Position numbers and translations under genes: made by a program
Shown: one piece after another, positions 11,667 through 21,750 of the stretch
Layout: each line of letters starts with the position of its first letter
Position numbering within the stretch: the first letter of the stretch is position 1
The notes under the pieces: model-generated
Told to the model about the DNA's origin: nothing
Seen by the model: the letters and a program-made list of their open reading frames with translations, nothing else
Databases searched by the model: none
From: Paraphaeosphaeria minitans
Lineage: Eukaryota; Ascomycota; Dothideomycetes; Pleosporales; Didymosphaeriaceae
NCBI GenBank assembly: GCA_015832175.1
Contig: WJXW01000015.1
Location: 248,001-312,000, forward strand
DNA length: 64,000 nucleotides
Direction: 5' to 3'

Positions 11667-13511
11667 TCATACATCCCGCGCCGCCTTCTGTCGCTTCTTC
11701 ATCCGCGGAGGGTCGGGTAGCAATGGTCCCCAGGCCGGGTGCTGAAGAACTTTGCCGATGTCTGGGCGTGGTGCAGAATTTCCTGTTGCCCACGAGTGTC
11801 TCACCATGTCCACAAACAGGCCGCCAACTGCGCGGATTAGCCCACCAGTGAAAAAGCGCCATCGAATCGTTTCGGGGGCACTCACGATGTATGTAGCCTT
11901 GGGCTGGCGATGCGCACGCGCTTTTGTAATCAGATGCCATCAGATTAATAGCACCCTGATAGCTCTTCTGGAAATCCGCACGCAGCTTCTCATTTTTCTC
12001 TCCAGCACGCCAAGGATTGATGGCTAACTTCCACGGGTGGTAGTTGTACGTCAGCTCGAAAAGTATGATCCCCATGGCCCATATGTCGATAGAATGGTCG
12101 TATTCCTTCAACTCGAGCTCGGGGGCGATGTAGCCAATTGTGCCCAGTGTGCCTGGTCTAGGCTGTAGCATTGTACCTCTTCGAATGTGTCGACTTGTGC
12201 CAACATCCAGTAGGACTGAGTGGAGCGATTTGTCGAAGAGGCCAATGTTGGGCGGCTTGAGGTCGCGATGCAGCCAGTCCTTATCGTGCAACACCTTGAG
12301 ACCTAAGAGCGCGGAGCGGAATGCTGTTGCTGCATCGACTGTCATGCCCTTGAAATCCCTGTCGGACTCACTTATTAGCTGTGTCTTAATTTTGGGGCCA
12401 CGACGACTTGCCCCTTACTCCTTGTTCCTACCAAATCACTGAAAGTCTTGGGTGTCAAGGGCACTAAGACAATGGCGACATTGTCAAAGGCTGCCTGAGG
12501 GGAGATTTCCTGATCATTGGAATAGATTACCTCCGCCAGACGAAGAATCTGCTCCGGGTTGTTTGCATTTTTCACGAGATCAGTCACTTTGTTGAGTGTC
12601 TGGATTTCGTCGTCCACCCTTCGACAGTTTCGAGGAGTCCGCTCCATTACTTTGATAGCGGCCACGTTCCCTGATGAATCTGAGGCGAAAAAAACCCTTC
12701 CCTGACCGCCCGCGCCTAGGGCATCTCCCAGTGTCCATTTCCCTATCATTCTCTTATTGAGCAGTGGGGTCGGCATCTCGACATCGATGTACGGAGGCGA
12801 TACTCCTCCAAAAATGCGGTCAACATAGTGCTTGCGCTCGGCCGTGAAATTGTCCGTGGCGGCAAACTTAGTCCATTCAAAGTGGTATTCAAGCTTGTCG
12901 AGCTGAATCTTCATTTTATGCTGGTTCAAGTGATACGGCCGCCTTGTAATTCTGTCGCCATTGACTGCCAATTGCGCTGATGGAGATCCGGAGCAGCCTG
13001 TGACAAAGAGACCCTTGTTCTCGGGGAAAAAGTTGAACCGCGCGTGAGGATTCCGGAGGCTAATGTTGTGCAATTTTGCGAATAATCTCGTGCAAAGGAG
13101 CAGATCGATTTGCACATTTTCTAAAGGCCCTTTCCCCGCAGCCCATCCCCTCTCCGGTACGGCGGGTGGTGATTGCAGCTCAAGCACGTAGTGACCAACC
13201 CAGATCATGCCAAGCACATGAAGCTGCTCCTCAGTGTCCGTATCTGGCTCCGTTAGGGATTCGCTTGCTTCGCCATCATTGTCGTATGGCTTGCTCAATT
13301 CCCGCCGCAGGCGAACAACCTCGGCGTCGCGTCTCTGCTCGCACTCAACGGACATGCGGCCGAGGGCGGCTTGAATGCCATCAGTCTGGGTGTTCTGGCG
13401 CAGGGAATTGAGTGCTTCGTATACGTCGCTGAATGCTAACCTAGTGAGGGGATTTGCGGGCGTAAGAATGGCAAAAGCGCGGTCCGACATTTGGTAAAGG
13501 ACAGTTTGCAT
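11667..13511 (-). CDS. Serine/threonine protein kinase with N-terminal FHA-like region
   Basis: Exons 13511-12432, 12378-11886 and 11827-11667 join in frame through introns of 53 nt (phase 0) and 58 nt (phase 1, CTAAT branch). After an N-terminal helical part, a region resembling an FHA domain spans roughly residues 110-220, with blocks such as IDLLLCTRLFAKLHNISL and QLAVNGDRI. The kinase core has a glycine loop (GAGGQGRV), the VAIK-like lysine (VAAIKVMER), HRDLKPPNIGL, and APE within GYIAPELEL. The DFG motif is DVG (VLLDVGTSRHI), an unusual substitution of the middle residue. A subdomain XI-like RPDIGKVL lies in exon 3. FHA plus kinase recalls the Rad53/Chk2 group, but many lineage-specific fungal kinases look like this, so the pathway is not assigned. 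Start chosen at the ATG at 13511. An in-frame MSDRAF start slightly downstream, or an extra 5' exon in 13536-13739, is possible. Confidence 0.85.
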
Positions 13512-14599
13512 ACGGCAAGTTCCGAGAAGTCTCGATCAGGTATTGAAGTGCCGTGGACAATGTACACTATTTAATGTTGGGCTATTGGCTACAGTCTCCC
13601 TTCCTGGGGATACCGCATCTACGGTAGCGTAGAGACATCCCACTGCGTCTGGCCCAAATAGGTATCGTTCCATGCTTGGTCTTTGCGGCGTATCGCGGTC
13701 GCTTCCCTCCGAAGTAAGGTGAGCTAGTCCCAGGAACATGTCCCTGTCCGTTGATCTTCACTGACGTGGGTTAGAAGGGTAATCAATACATGCTGACATC
13801 TGAACAGAGTCGAGCAAAATACAAAAACGTCTGCACGATCGATTCCACAGCAACTACCTACATTCTGAAACGCTTGCTTTCGCAGTCGTCTAGCATCCCA
13901 TGCGCAGCTTATGGGCGTCGTGCGCTGGCGCCTAAGGATCGCCAAAGCCTGGCGTCTCGCCTCTGACCGGCGAGCTTGCGTTGGCGAAAGAGACTTGATT
14001 CGAGCATACAGTTGCCTTCGAAAACCGAATCGTTGATCTGTCGAACGTGTGGAGGTGCCTTAGTAGGTGGAGCGCGGCGCGTTCTCGTCGCAACGAGCGC
14101 CATGACACCTTGCCAAACGTGATATTAGCGCTATCATCCTTTTGGGTGGCTGGATTGCGTTCCCCGCGCCGGCGGCAAGTGAGTCACAGCTAAAGCTAAG
14201 GTGCAGAGGGCGACGGGAGGTTGGTGGGACAAGGAGCTGAGCATTGACGATTTCCTCCATCCAATCGGACGCGGCCCGCCATACCGGTAAGGCGCGCTTC
14301 GGGATGGCGCCCGCATCTGAGGGAAGTGAATACGCATGCAACCCTCGCCAATGGCGCACTCAAATCTGCAGTGTTGATTTAGCTCACGAGCATGTCGAGC
14401 GACCTCTGAGGCATTGATTGGGATACAGTCGGATTGCTTATCGTGCCACGCTTTTAGCCCTCAAGTCACCGCTGTATTGAATTTGATAGCACATGGTTGA
14501 CCATCGCGCAACCTTAAAGAACACGTCAAGCGCTCCACCATCGAATATGGGCGACATATCTATACTCTATTTTCAAGACTTATCTTCTCTGCCGGTACA
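13512..14599. other. Intergenic region, no supported gene
   Basis: Short ORFs on the minus strand (13536-13739, 13909-14359) show no recognisable features. The one at 13536-13739 lies just upstream of the kinase gene on the same strand and might be an upstream exon, but I found no clear splice pair that joins it. Confidence 0.4.
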
Positions 14600-14833
14600 A
14601 TGTGTGAATGGGCCTGTAAGACATATGCATTTTGTGCGCGTATTCCTCATCATCACAATCGGGATCACATTGTCTATTGTGCGACAGCACTCGCTCAGCC
14701 TGGCAGAACCCCTTGCATGCCGCCATCCGGATTTCTAAGGGATCTCCCATTGACCCTCGACGCTCAAGACACAAACATAGCTGGGGATTGTCCTATCTGT
14801 AAGGGAGTAACGCCATCTAATTCGTCTGATTAG
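14600..14833 (+). CDS. Small Cys-rich protein, MC...GDCPxC type
   Basis: This 77-residue ORF starts MCEWACKTYAFC, has His and Cys in the middle (HHHNRDHIVYC), then CATALAQPGRTPC, and ends near AGDCPICKG. The arrangement closely parallels the protein at 47102-47335: an MC start, a CxxAxAxxGxxC-like block and a terminal GDCPxC. Small intronless Cys-rich proteins starting with MC are common in ascomycetes and are generally of unknown function; zinc binding is a fair guess. No signal peptide is visible, so an intracellular location is more likely than secretion. Confidence 0.65.
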   Translation: MCEWACKTYAFCARIPHHHNRDHIVYCATALAQPGRTPCMPPSGFLRDLPLTLDAQDTNIAGDCPICKGVTPSNSSD

Positions 14834-14959
14834 ACTGGTTAGCTCCCCAGCCCAGCGTAAGCGATCGTTGGTAAGCCTTCTTGCTAGCATTCTCTCCGAG
14901 ATCTCGAAATGTACTACTCAGAACTGATTTAGTTAGTTCTCAAAGTGCAAAGATTGTAC

Positions 14960-15259
14960 TCACAACTTGTTGTTTTTACGGACTTTGAATACCTGGAGTT
15001 CCAGCTCGCTGAGATCGACCTGGGGGATCTCTCTGCAATGAAGATCAAGAACGAGATACAAGGTTGTAGGAGAAGAGGGTTCGACACATATATGTATGCC
15101 GTAGTCGTCTAGTTCGAGGAGGTCCTGCGACCGAAAGAAAGCTTCAAGCATCACTCTCTGATCTTGGAAATATTGCTCGCGACATCGAAGGACTATCCGT
15201 CTTGGAGTGTGTTTACTCATTAGAAATGAAGATCCTGGATGCGAAGACCCAGGGCGCAC
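14960..15259 (-). CDS. Unknown small protein
   Basis: The ORF reads like folded protein, especially from the internal methionine MSKHTPRRIVLRCREQYF through LEAFFRSQDLLELDDYG and TLYLVLDLHCREIPQV to VFKVRKNNK. It could start at the first Met or at MSKHTP. At its end a GTGAGT donor and a nearby ACTAAC..CAG acceptor (about 40 nt) would replace the last residue by a short FSE tail, so the exact C-terminus is uncertain. No known domain is recognised. It is divergent from the BIR-like gene, with about 160 bp between the two start codons; that intergenic stretch contains a LINE 3' relic. Confidence 0.55.
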   Translation of the reverse strand: MRPGSSHPGSSFLMSKHTPRRIVLRCREQYFQDQRVMLEAFFRSQDLLELDDYGIHICVEPSSPTTLYLVLDLHCREIPQVDLSELELQVFKVRKNNKL

Positions 15260-15284
15260 AGTTCAACGGAAACGTGAAAGCAGA

Positions 15285-15400
15285 AAGATAATTGATCATG
15301 GTTCAGTCCGCTCCAACTAGGAAGTGACGGACTTGGCAGTCAACGCGTCCCGGATTTTTGCCGATTCGCTCCGCCCCGCTTCATCCTGGACTGAATCGAA
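15285..15400 (-). mobile_element. Relic of a LINE 3' untranslated end
   Basis: About 48 bp here (acgcgtcccggat ... cttcatcctgga on the plus strand) align without gaps and with about 80 percent identity to 45261-45310, which lies downstream of the RNase H stop codon of the minus-strand LINE fragment. On the minus strand both are followed by gatcaat and then an ATCT-like tail. This suggests an old LINE insertion of which only the 3' end remains. It covers the upstream region of the BIR-like gene, and its open frame runs into that gene. Confidence 0.55.
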
Positions 15401-15420
15401 CCTTCGCTCCCCCCAGAAGG

Positions 15421-16392
15421 ATGGCAGCGGGAGCGATTTCAAGAAAAGTCGAGCCATCAACATTAGCTTCGCCACCAACATCAAGTCGACCTACCTCGCC
15501 GTCGCCATCGAACGCGTCTACACACCGAACCGCCTCACCGACACCATCCGACACGTCGCAACCATACCGTACAATTGCCTCACGCTGCGAGACCTTCCCA
15601 ACCACATGGAATCATAACATTTCGCCAAAGCGATTGGCCACTAGTGGATTTATATACTTTGGGGAGAACAAAAACGGAGAAGATACCTGTGAATGCCACA
15701 TTTGCGACGAATCAATCACAGTAACTGACGTAGAAGACGTTACGATTAATGACCTCCTTGGCTTGCATTCCCCCGAATGCTTGCTAGCGGACATACTATT
15801 TGATCTTATCAACCACATGCGTACACGTACCGCCCCCGCTGCCACACCTCAAACGCCGCCGACACCTGTAATGCCATCCCCCACTTCCTCCCACCCACCT
15901 CCATCTCAACAAGCCTCGTCGCGCTCGTCTCCACAACGCGAATGCTCTCCACGTCCGCCTCAACCGTGCCCTACACAAACTCCGGTTCCACCTCGCCCAT
16001 CGTATGCAGCCGTCGCTGCCTCTCCATCACCAAAAGCCGATCGGAGTCCATCACCGGCACCACCACCACCGCATCAACACCGTACATCATATCCTCTACC
16101 CTCAGCCTCTAAACCGCCTACAACGAAAGCACCGTCCACTCCAGTAGCTACATCACCAACACCAACGACCGCTCCGCCACGCCGCCGCTCACCATATACA
16201 TCGTCGCCCGTTCTCTCTATCCACGACCTAGAACGCCGATTCCAGAACAAACCGGCCCCATTTTACAACCAGTACCATCGTCAATCTCTGGGAAGAACCC
16301 AGGCCTCCGCTATCGCACAACTCTTACACGCTATTGCAGAACTTCTCGGATCTTATGACTGTGGTCACGGCTCGGTCCACATTGGCAGATAG
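15421..16392 (+). CDS. Protein with degenerate BIR-like domain and Pro/Ser-rich C-terminus
   Basis: From the first ATG at 15421 the protein has a Ser/Thr/Pro-rich leader, then CETFPTTWNHNISPKRLA, GFIYFGENKNGED and CECHICDESI, and then LLGLHSPECLLADILFD. This has the form of a BIR (inhibitor-of-apoptosis repeat) domain: RxxTFxxW, LAxxGFxYxG, CxxC and a final HSPxC. In canonical BIRs a zinc-binding His lies seven residues before the last Cys; here that position is Leu, so zinc binding may be lost or rearranged. About 190 residues of Pro/Ser/Thr-rich low-complexity sequence follow, then a more structured end (IHDLERRFQNKPAPFYNQYH, then an alanine/leucine helix). Single exon. The upstream open frame before 15421 derives from a LINE relic and has no ATG. 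Function is unknown; Survivin-type BIRs act with chromosomal passenger complexes, but nothing here proves that. Confidence 0.6.
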   Translation: MAAGAISRKVEPSTLASPPTSSRPTSPSPSNASTHRTASPTPSDTSQPYRTIASRCETFPTTWNHNISPKRLATSGFIYFGENKNGEDTCECHICDESITVTDVEDVTINDLLGLHSPECLLADILFDLINHMRTRTAPAATPQTPPTPVMPSPTSSHPPPSQQASSRSSPQRECSPRPPQPCPTQTPVPPRPSYAAVAASPSPKADRSPSPAPPPPHQHRTSYPLPSASKPPTTKAPSTPVATSPTPTTAPPRRRSPYTSSPVLSIHDLERRFQNKPAPFYNQYHRQSLGRTQASAIAQLLHAIAELLGSYDCGHGSVHIGR

Positions 16393-17450
16393 AAAACCGT
16401 AATGGAACGGAAAGCCTGTTGGCAGCAAGTTCTGCTTCAATCGCCGGGTTAAGGACAATGAACACTTAGAGAAAAAGCTCTAAGATGACTTGCGACAAAA
16501 TCAACACGCACAGGCATAGGATACTATCAACAAGGGATGGCAGCGCAGAAATAGGGTAATAGTAAGGGCTTATAGGAGTTCATGGGATATCAGAAGGCTG
16601 GGATCATGTGATAACTGTACTAGTGCCCTTTAGGCTTAATGCCGGGCGAAATGAAACTCTCTCTCTCTCCCTTCGCTCCCCTACTCTGAACCCGCCGCGG
16701 TCGTGCTCGCTGAGGATTTTGAACTCACAACGATATCTGCAGTCTCACCTCAGCACTGGCTCTGATAGTTGACGGGGCTTGTTGTGCTTGTTTGGGCTTC
16801 TTGTACTGAACGCGAAGATAGACAATGCAAGCTGGGAGCTCTGTCCAATAAGCGCTGGCCACGACCCGAAAGACCAAACGCTCCTCAATCGCCCCTCAAT
16901 CGCCCCTCAATCGCCCCTCAATCGCCCCCTATGTCACCCCAATTGCACCCTAATACGTATCTGCAGTTCATACCAACGCCTGTGCGCTAGCTGCAGTAAG
17001 GCATGCAGGGTATTATTCGAAAGATGCGGTGACACGTGCGCATCGCGACATTGAACAAGCTGTACAGCTAAGCTGCGTCAGCCGCCAGGCGCATCCGTCA
17101 GCAGGAGAATTGGGGCTCTATGATTAAGTAAACTCGAGGTGTATCCCCATGCAAAGCGCGAAGCACAAAAGCGCAGACTTTGATGGAATAACGTATGCGA
17201 CCAGAAGTAGGTGTGGTGGGGTAGCGAACTAACCGCGGTGAAAATCTGTCGGCTTGCCAAACGATCCTCAACTTACGTTCACCGGCAGTCTTCGTTGGGC
17301 ACCGTTTGTTGGGCAGCTTTGCGTTACACGTATAGGATTTTCCAGATTTCAGAGCGAGCAAGTGAGTTATCCAGTTTTTCGACGCTTGACCGAGTCTAAC
17401 CTGCCACCGTAGCTTCGCAGGCTCGCAGCCTTACCCCTTCTATCCGCAGA
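16393..17450. other. Intergenic region with an 11-bp minisatellite
   Basis: I see no supported gene in this kilobase. At about 16883-16928 the unit tcaatcgcccc is repeated about four times, and further C-rich text follows to about 16950. Confidence 0.6.
16883..16928. repeat. 11-bp minisatellite, about four copies
   Basis: The unit tcaatcgcccc is repeated head to tail without change. The C-runs recur every 11 bp, so the minus strand has regularly spaced G4 runs and could form a quadruplex. Confidence 0.85.
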
Positions 17451-17909
17451 GAGAGCGTCGAACTCTCTTCGCGATCCCTTTGTCAGTCCCCGAGTCGAAC
17501 ATACCTTAGATCACACGGTCGAGATCGATACGCACGAACGCGCGACTACACTTGGGTGCTCATTGAGCACGCTCAGCCACCTTTACATTTGCTATGTCTA
17601 CAGGTGTAAGGATACACTCAAGTCTGCTTGGATAGGCTAAGCTGACTGAGGATATCGTTCTAGACTGGAGATAAAGCCCTCCGCGGAGAAGAAGAGTACA
17701 TAGGCGGAAAGATTTTTGAAGGAGTGAACTACACGAGGAAGCTAGAGGGCAAGGGAAAGCTGATCCAAATATACGATCCGACGAAAGACATGAGCTCCCC
17801 AGCATATTGGGAATACGAAAACGAAGTCGTTTCTGATAACTCCATCGTACCTGCCGGCTACGAGGTCCGCGTCGTAGGTGCGACTATAAAGTTCGTCTCA
17901 CCTGGGTAA
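17451..17909 (+). CDS. Unknown protein, 3' exons
   Basis: The last exon (17664-17909) reads TGDKALRGEEEYIGGKIF, then LEGKGKLIQIYDPTKD, PAYWEYENEVVS and IVPAGYEVRVVGATIKF, a clear protein-like sequence. It follows a TAG acceptor with a CTGAC branch. The exon before it, ending at 17603 (CAG then GTGTAAGG), reads RTRDYTWVLIEHAQPPLHLL and joins in phase 0 through a 60-nt intron. The 5' end is not resolved; no ATG is found in the first exon shown, so at least one more exon lies upstream. The stop codon overlaps the end of the opposite-strand gene by 12 bp. Family unknown. Confidence 0.55.
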
Positions 17910-19072
17910 TAACTGGAACCGGTCAACCAGTTGCATCCCCGCTTTGAATCCTACCACGATAGTGATCGAGATATCTTGGTTTCGATTTTTGGGGCTCAGG
18001 AGGTTCAGGCAATCAGTCGTAGATCCTTCTAATTGGCGTTCCCATTTCCACTGGTTGCTTGTTTGCATAGCAGGGGTAAGGATTTCGCCCAGATAGGGAA
18101 TGAGTGCAATTGGTGCTTCTGAATATCTGTATTCGATGCCTATAGACCATTAGTTATAGTGATTAAAAGTCCAAGTCTCGTCACTCACGCCTCTCTGACG
18201 GTATTACATCTGCATGTTGCTGGACTTCAGCTTCCGATTCCCTGGGAGTAACTCCACCGTCACCCATATCCTTTACCTTTTGTTTCTTTGAAGCATTGTC
18301 ATCCTCTTTCGAGGGAACGTCTGTTTGTCCGTCTTCCTGACAGGGATGGGAATTATGCTCTTCAAGCCGGTCATCCCCTATGATGTGTAAGAACAACTCA
18401 TTAAAGATTTCGGCAAGGATCTCACCTGTGACAACTGATATTGATCGTTTTCGGTCCATGGGATCCGGAGTCTGCTTGAGACGCTCTTCTTAGAATGCAT
18501 CAGTCAGTCATCAACATGTAGGGGAAAGACTACAAACCATCTCTCTCGGGTATTTGGCATTCTTGAGCAACCGCATCAAGGACTGGTGACGCAAAGATAA
18601 CTGCACGGCTTTTGACATACTCCACCAGCCATGTTCTCTCTTTATCGTTTAAACAAACAACTCTTTGTTTACCCAGAGCTGCTGCACATAGTACGACCTG
18701 CTCGGGTCCGCATTGACGGTGTATGTCGCGAAGGAAAGTCTGATAAATCCTGCCTTCCCGTTTGTTCGTTTTAGTCTTTAGAACGGTAGCAGCACTGGCG
18801 GCAAGCTTCGTCCCCATTGCGTCAAGACGTCCCAAGATCTTGATGTTTTCCATGCTGTTTCGTAGTTTCTCGGTGCATTCCGTAAAGGAAGTCGACTTTT
18901 TATGCTCTGCTGGTGCCTGGCGCGTGTCAAGCTCTTTTTGCAACGACTGTATGGTTTCTTGGCCTAGGACGATCAAAGCATCTAGCTCCGATGTGGTTAC
19001 GTCTCTGTAGCCGTTCAGATACGTAAAGCTATCTCTCATCGACGTCCGTAGGAGGACGCAGGCCGATTGCAT
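17898..19072 (-). CDS. Unknown protein, three exons
   Basis: Exons 19072-18538, 18488-18189 and 18139-17898 join in frame through two 49-nt introns (donors GTTTGT and GTGAGT; acceptors AAG and TAG), both phase 1. The first exon is helical (SELDALIVLGQETIQSLQKE) with LVEYVKSRAVIFASPVLDAV near its end. The second has VTGEILAEIFNELFLHIIGD and then an acidic-basic, NLS-like stretch (ASKKQKVKD). The third reads EAPIALIPYLGEILTPAM and ends KAGMQLVDRFQLLPR. This third exon is easy to miss because it has no early ATG. No family is recognised. A G-rich stretch (about 19110-19190) lies just upstream of the start. Confidence 0.65.
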
Positions 19073-19682
19073 TGCTCAGTCCAGGGGATAACAAAGCCGA
19101 GGAGGTGTATCGAGAAGGAGAGTAATTTGGGGGCGCATGAGGGGGGAATGGGAGGCATTTAGAGGGCAGTTAGAGGGGGTTCAGAGGGTCGGGGTAATTG
19201 CATAGCATGCCCAACCAATGACATGCGACGTTCGACGTGCCACCTCCGGAAGCGCCGTGATAGCCGCCGGCCCAACATGCGCTACCATGCGCAAACCATT
19301 ATCATTGGGTACATGTAGAGCTGAACTTACTCCGCATGCGACACAAAGTGGCAATGGCTTGCGTGGGCTGGGACTATCGACTAACATGAACTAGTCAATA
19401 CGATGCAGTTGGGAAGCAGGTGCAGCAGATGTCAGGCCTTTCGCGATTATACGAAACAACATTGAGACGGAGAACGAATTGGCGCACCATAGTCCCGCAT
19501 CTCACATCGAGCGCTTGGTGGAATTCTCGCTTCAATTTCTATCGATTACTATGGATATGTGATGTTCGCCGAGTACGTTAGACTCTCCGTAACCGAAAAG
19601 AGTTGCAGCAAACCAGCATAGAGCAATGCATATCCTACAATCAGATCAGACGAGATCAGAATTTGTGAAAGATAACTACGTA
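19073..19682. other. Intergenic, G-rich upstream region
   Basis: The first 120 bp hold many runs of three to six G on the plus strand (about 19115-19195), lying just upstream of the minus-strand gene start at 19072. I see no gene in the rest. Confidence 0.5.
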
Positions 19683-20204
19683 CTAAGAAGGGGATCCCAT
19701 ATTTCGCGGGCTCATAAACGTTGGAACGTTGCCATTCCTATGGTCTTCCACCATTGGGAGTGCTGCGTGCCCGTGCAGATTGTGATATCGCGCAACTTCG
19801 TTATTGACTTCACGGGCATTTGGTTCTGATGCCTTCCCAATTTTGATCTTTTCTTTCGTTTGGAAATGGATCGCTAAGACTGGGAGGTCCTGGGGCTGAT
19901 GCGCTTGGGCAAAGTCGTAGTTTTCATTACAAAGGTCAAAAACCATGACGGTTCTGTGAGGCCATGTCGCTAAGAACAACGCCCTTGCATCCGACTCGAT
20001 CGCATTCAATTGCGCAATTGACTGGTGAAGTATAGTGTCGATCTCAGGCTTGGACATTAGCGGGCTCTGTGGATAAAGAACAACGAGGATACGAAGAGGC
20101 TTTCTTTGGCTAACAATGTCCATCTGTTGAGAAATGTATTTTGGCATCGGGAAATGGGAGGGCAATGAATTATTATTATATCTGATCCAAGCGGGACCCC
20201 GCAA
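19683..20204 (-). CDS. Unknown protein
   Basis: A single-exon frame with protein-like composition. From the internal MPKYISQQMDIVSQRKPLRI (ATG at about 20147) it reads ILVVLYPQSPLMSKPEIDTI, then ARALFLATWPHRTVMVFDL and DLPVLAIHFQTKEKIKIG. Alternating hydrophobic strands and helices suggest a small alpha/beta domain, but I do not recognise it. The Asn-rich first 19 residues may not be translated. The last 20 residues look less protein-like, so the true 3' end may use an intron. Confidence 0.5.
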   Translation of the reverse strand: MRGPAWIRYNNNSLPSHFPMPKYISQQMDIVSQRKPLRILVVLYPQSPLMSKPEIDTILHQSIAQLNAIESDARALFLATWPHRTVMVFDLCNENYDFAQAHQPQDLPVLAIHFQTKEKIKIGKASEPNAREVNNEVARYHNLHGHAALPMVEDHRNGNVPTFMSPRNMGSPS

Positions 20205-20254
20205 AATTACGTAGTAAGCGCCTGACTAGATAACCTTATCTAGTCCCTAAGCAG

Positions 20255-20437
20255 CTAAGTCGATGGCGGTGTTGGTAGGCTGCATTCGAAGCACTTCGTG
20301 CTCCGATTCGGACCTGGCGGATTGGGCCAAGTCGCTCCGTGATCGTTCGGCCCGTGGTTTGTTCCACAGAAGTGGATTCGCGCATTCGAAATCAGAGCAC
20401 TGCAAATACTGCACTCAATCCGCTGATATTGGCACAT
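20255..20437 (-). CDS. Small Cys-rich protein, MC-starting
   Basis: This 60-residue ORF begins MCQYQRIECSICS and has further Cys at FCGTN and near its end (KCFECSL). The MC start, size, CxxC pairs and absence of a signal peptide match the other two MC-type genes in the window (14600-14833, 47102-47335), although the GDCPxC ending is replaced by KCFECS. Function unknown. Confidence 0.45.
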   Translation of the reverse strand: MCQYQRIECSICSALISNARIHFCGTNHGPNDHGATWPNPPGPNRSTKCFECSLPTPPST

Positions 20438-21665
20438 CTATAACGCTGTTATGCTTGTGGAGTATACAGCAAGTAAAAAAAAATACCTTTAGAAGAAAGG
20501 ATGATATATTGGCTGCGGTTGTGTTTATGGTAGGTTGTTGGAGTGCCCTTTACCTGCCGACAGTACAGCGCTACTTATAATGGCGAGTGTCGCAGTGCGT
20601 TATACAGCTATGCCTGCATCTAATCTCGATAGCCAACAGTCACTGAACCATCGGGCTTATTAGGCGACAATTCCTACTCATGCAAGAGGTGGTCAAAGCT
20701 TCCCCCAATGCCCCCCAAAGCTACCCCCCCATTACCCCCAATGCTTCCCCCAATGCCCCCCTCAATTAACCTCAATGCTCCGAAAGCACACTTCAAGTGG
20801 CTCCACAAGCACTCTTCTGTCGCCCCTTCGAATATTTCCATAATGATCTCCCATGATCGTCCGAGTGGGCCTCTGCCAACTGTTGTCCGTATGCTGCCCA
20901 AGTGGCCCCCAAATAATTCAGGTACTATGTGACCCCCGGAATCCCCCAATATACTCCCAAACTTCCCCCAAAATGCCGCCCTATGCTTCCTTAAAATGCA
21001 CAGAGATGCTTGCATATCCGTATGCTTCGCAACTACCGAGCCTTAGCTTGGATATTGAGAATTCCCTGGAAGTCCAGCGAAAGCCCGAGACTCGCATTGA
21101 TCAAAAGAGTCTGACTTTAGATGCGCCTTGCATGGACTTTGTTGCTATGTGTCTATCCTGTCAGGCAATCAAGCCAACACCTCTGGCACTCCGGTCAGGT
21201 CCGACGCGCAGGATCACGATTCAATGCCCAACGATTGAAGGAGAGTTAACGAAGCACAACGCAACACGCAACCCAAGAATTCCGTTCCGCCTTCTGTATC
21301 AATGGACAAATTTTGGCAATCGACTAGCGATCCCCCAATCTTATTCTTCCCTGATACTCGCTCTGAGTCGGCAATGAACGGAAAGGCCCCCTGATGAGTT
21401 GCTGTGGTCGATTTAGTATAAACATGAGGAATACTAGTATACAAGTGATCATGTCCGCACTCCCTATTTGGCGTGATAAACGTAACCAGAATCGAAGCAC
21501 TGTCTGGGTGCAAAAAGCGGGATACGTGTGATGACTGCAGGGCAAGATTGATTCTAGACCAGTAGAAGCTCAACTTGAAGAGGCAAATGATCTCCGGGCC
21601 ACGGGGATTGCTGCTGTTCGGCGTTGGATCCTACCCTACGCCTATCCTTGCCCTGACATGGGGAA
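20438..21665. other. Intergenic region with a C-rich quadruplex-prone tract
   Basis: Apart from the C-rich tract at 20703-20762 I see no supported feature. ORFs on both strands here look like chance frames in low-complexity DNA. Confidence 0.5.
20703..20762 (-). other. C-rich / G-quadruplex-prone tract
   Basis: The plus strand carries at least six runs of four to seven C separated by short A/T/G spacers (ccccccaatgcccccc-like units with decay). The minus strand therefore has closely spaced G-runs that satisfy the usual G-quadruplex pattern. It resembles a degenerate minisatellite. Confidence 0.7.
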
Positions 21666-21750
21666 GGTGCAGATCTAGTCTATGCAACTCTACGCGACTC
21701 AGTCCCTAGGGTCTCAGCTTCGTAAACCATCTGCAAGCCTGTTCACATAG
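21666..21750. repeat. Local repeat, copy 1 of 3
   Basis: The words ctagtctatgc and ctgcaagcct.ttcaca are shared with 22456-22542 and 22801-22880 at the same spacing. On the minus strand each copy can be read as a CE(Q/E)ACR(W/L) peptide, so it may be the remains of a duplicated minus-strand exon. Confidence 0.65.

Noticed and set aside
13536..13739. Upstream exon of the FHA-like kinase
   Set aside because: Same strand and close, but no splice pair gives a continuous frame to the kinase start.
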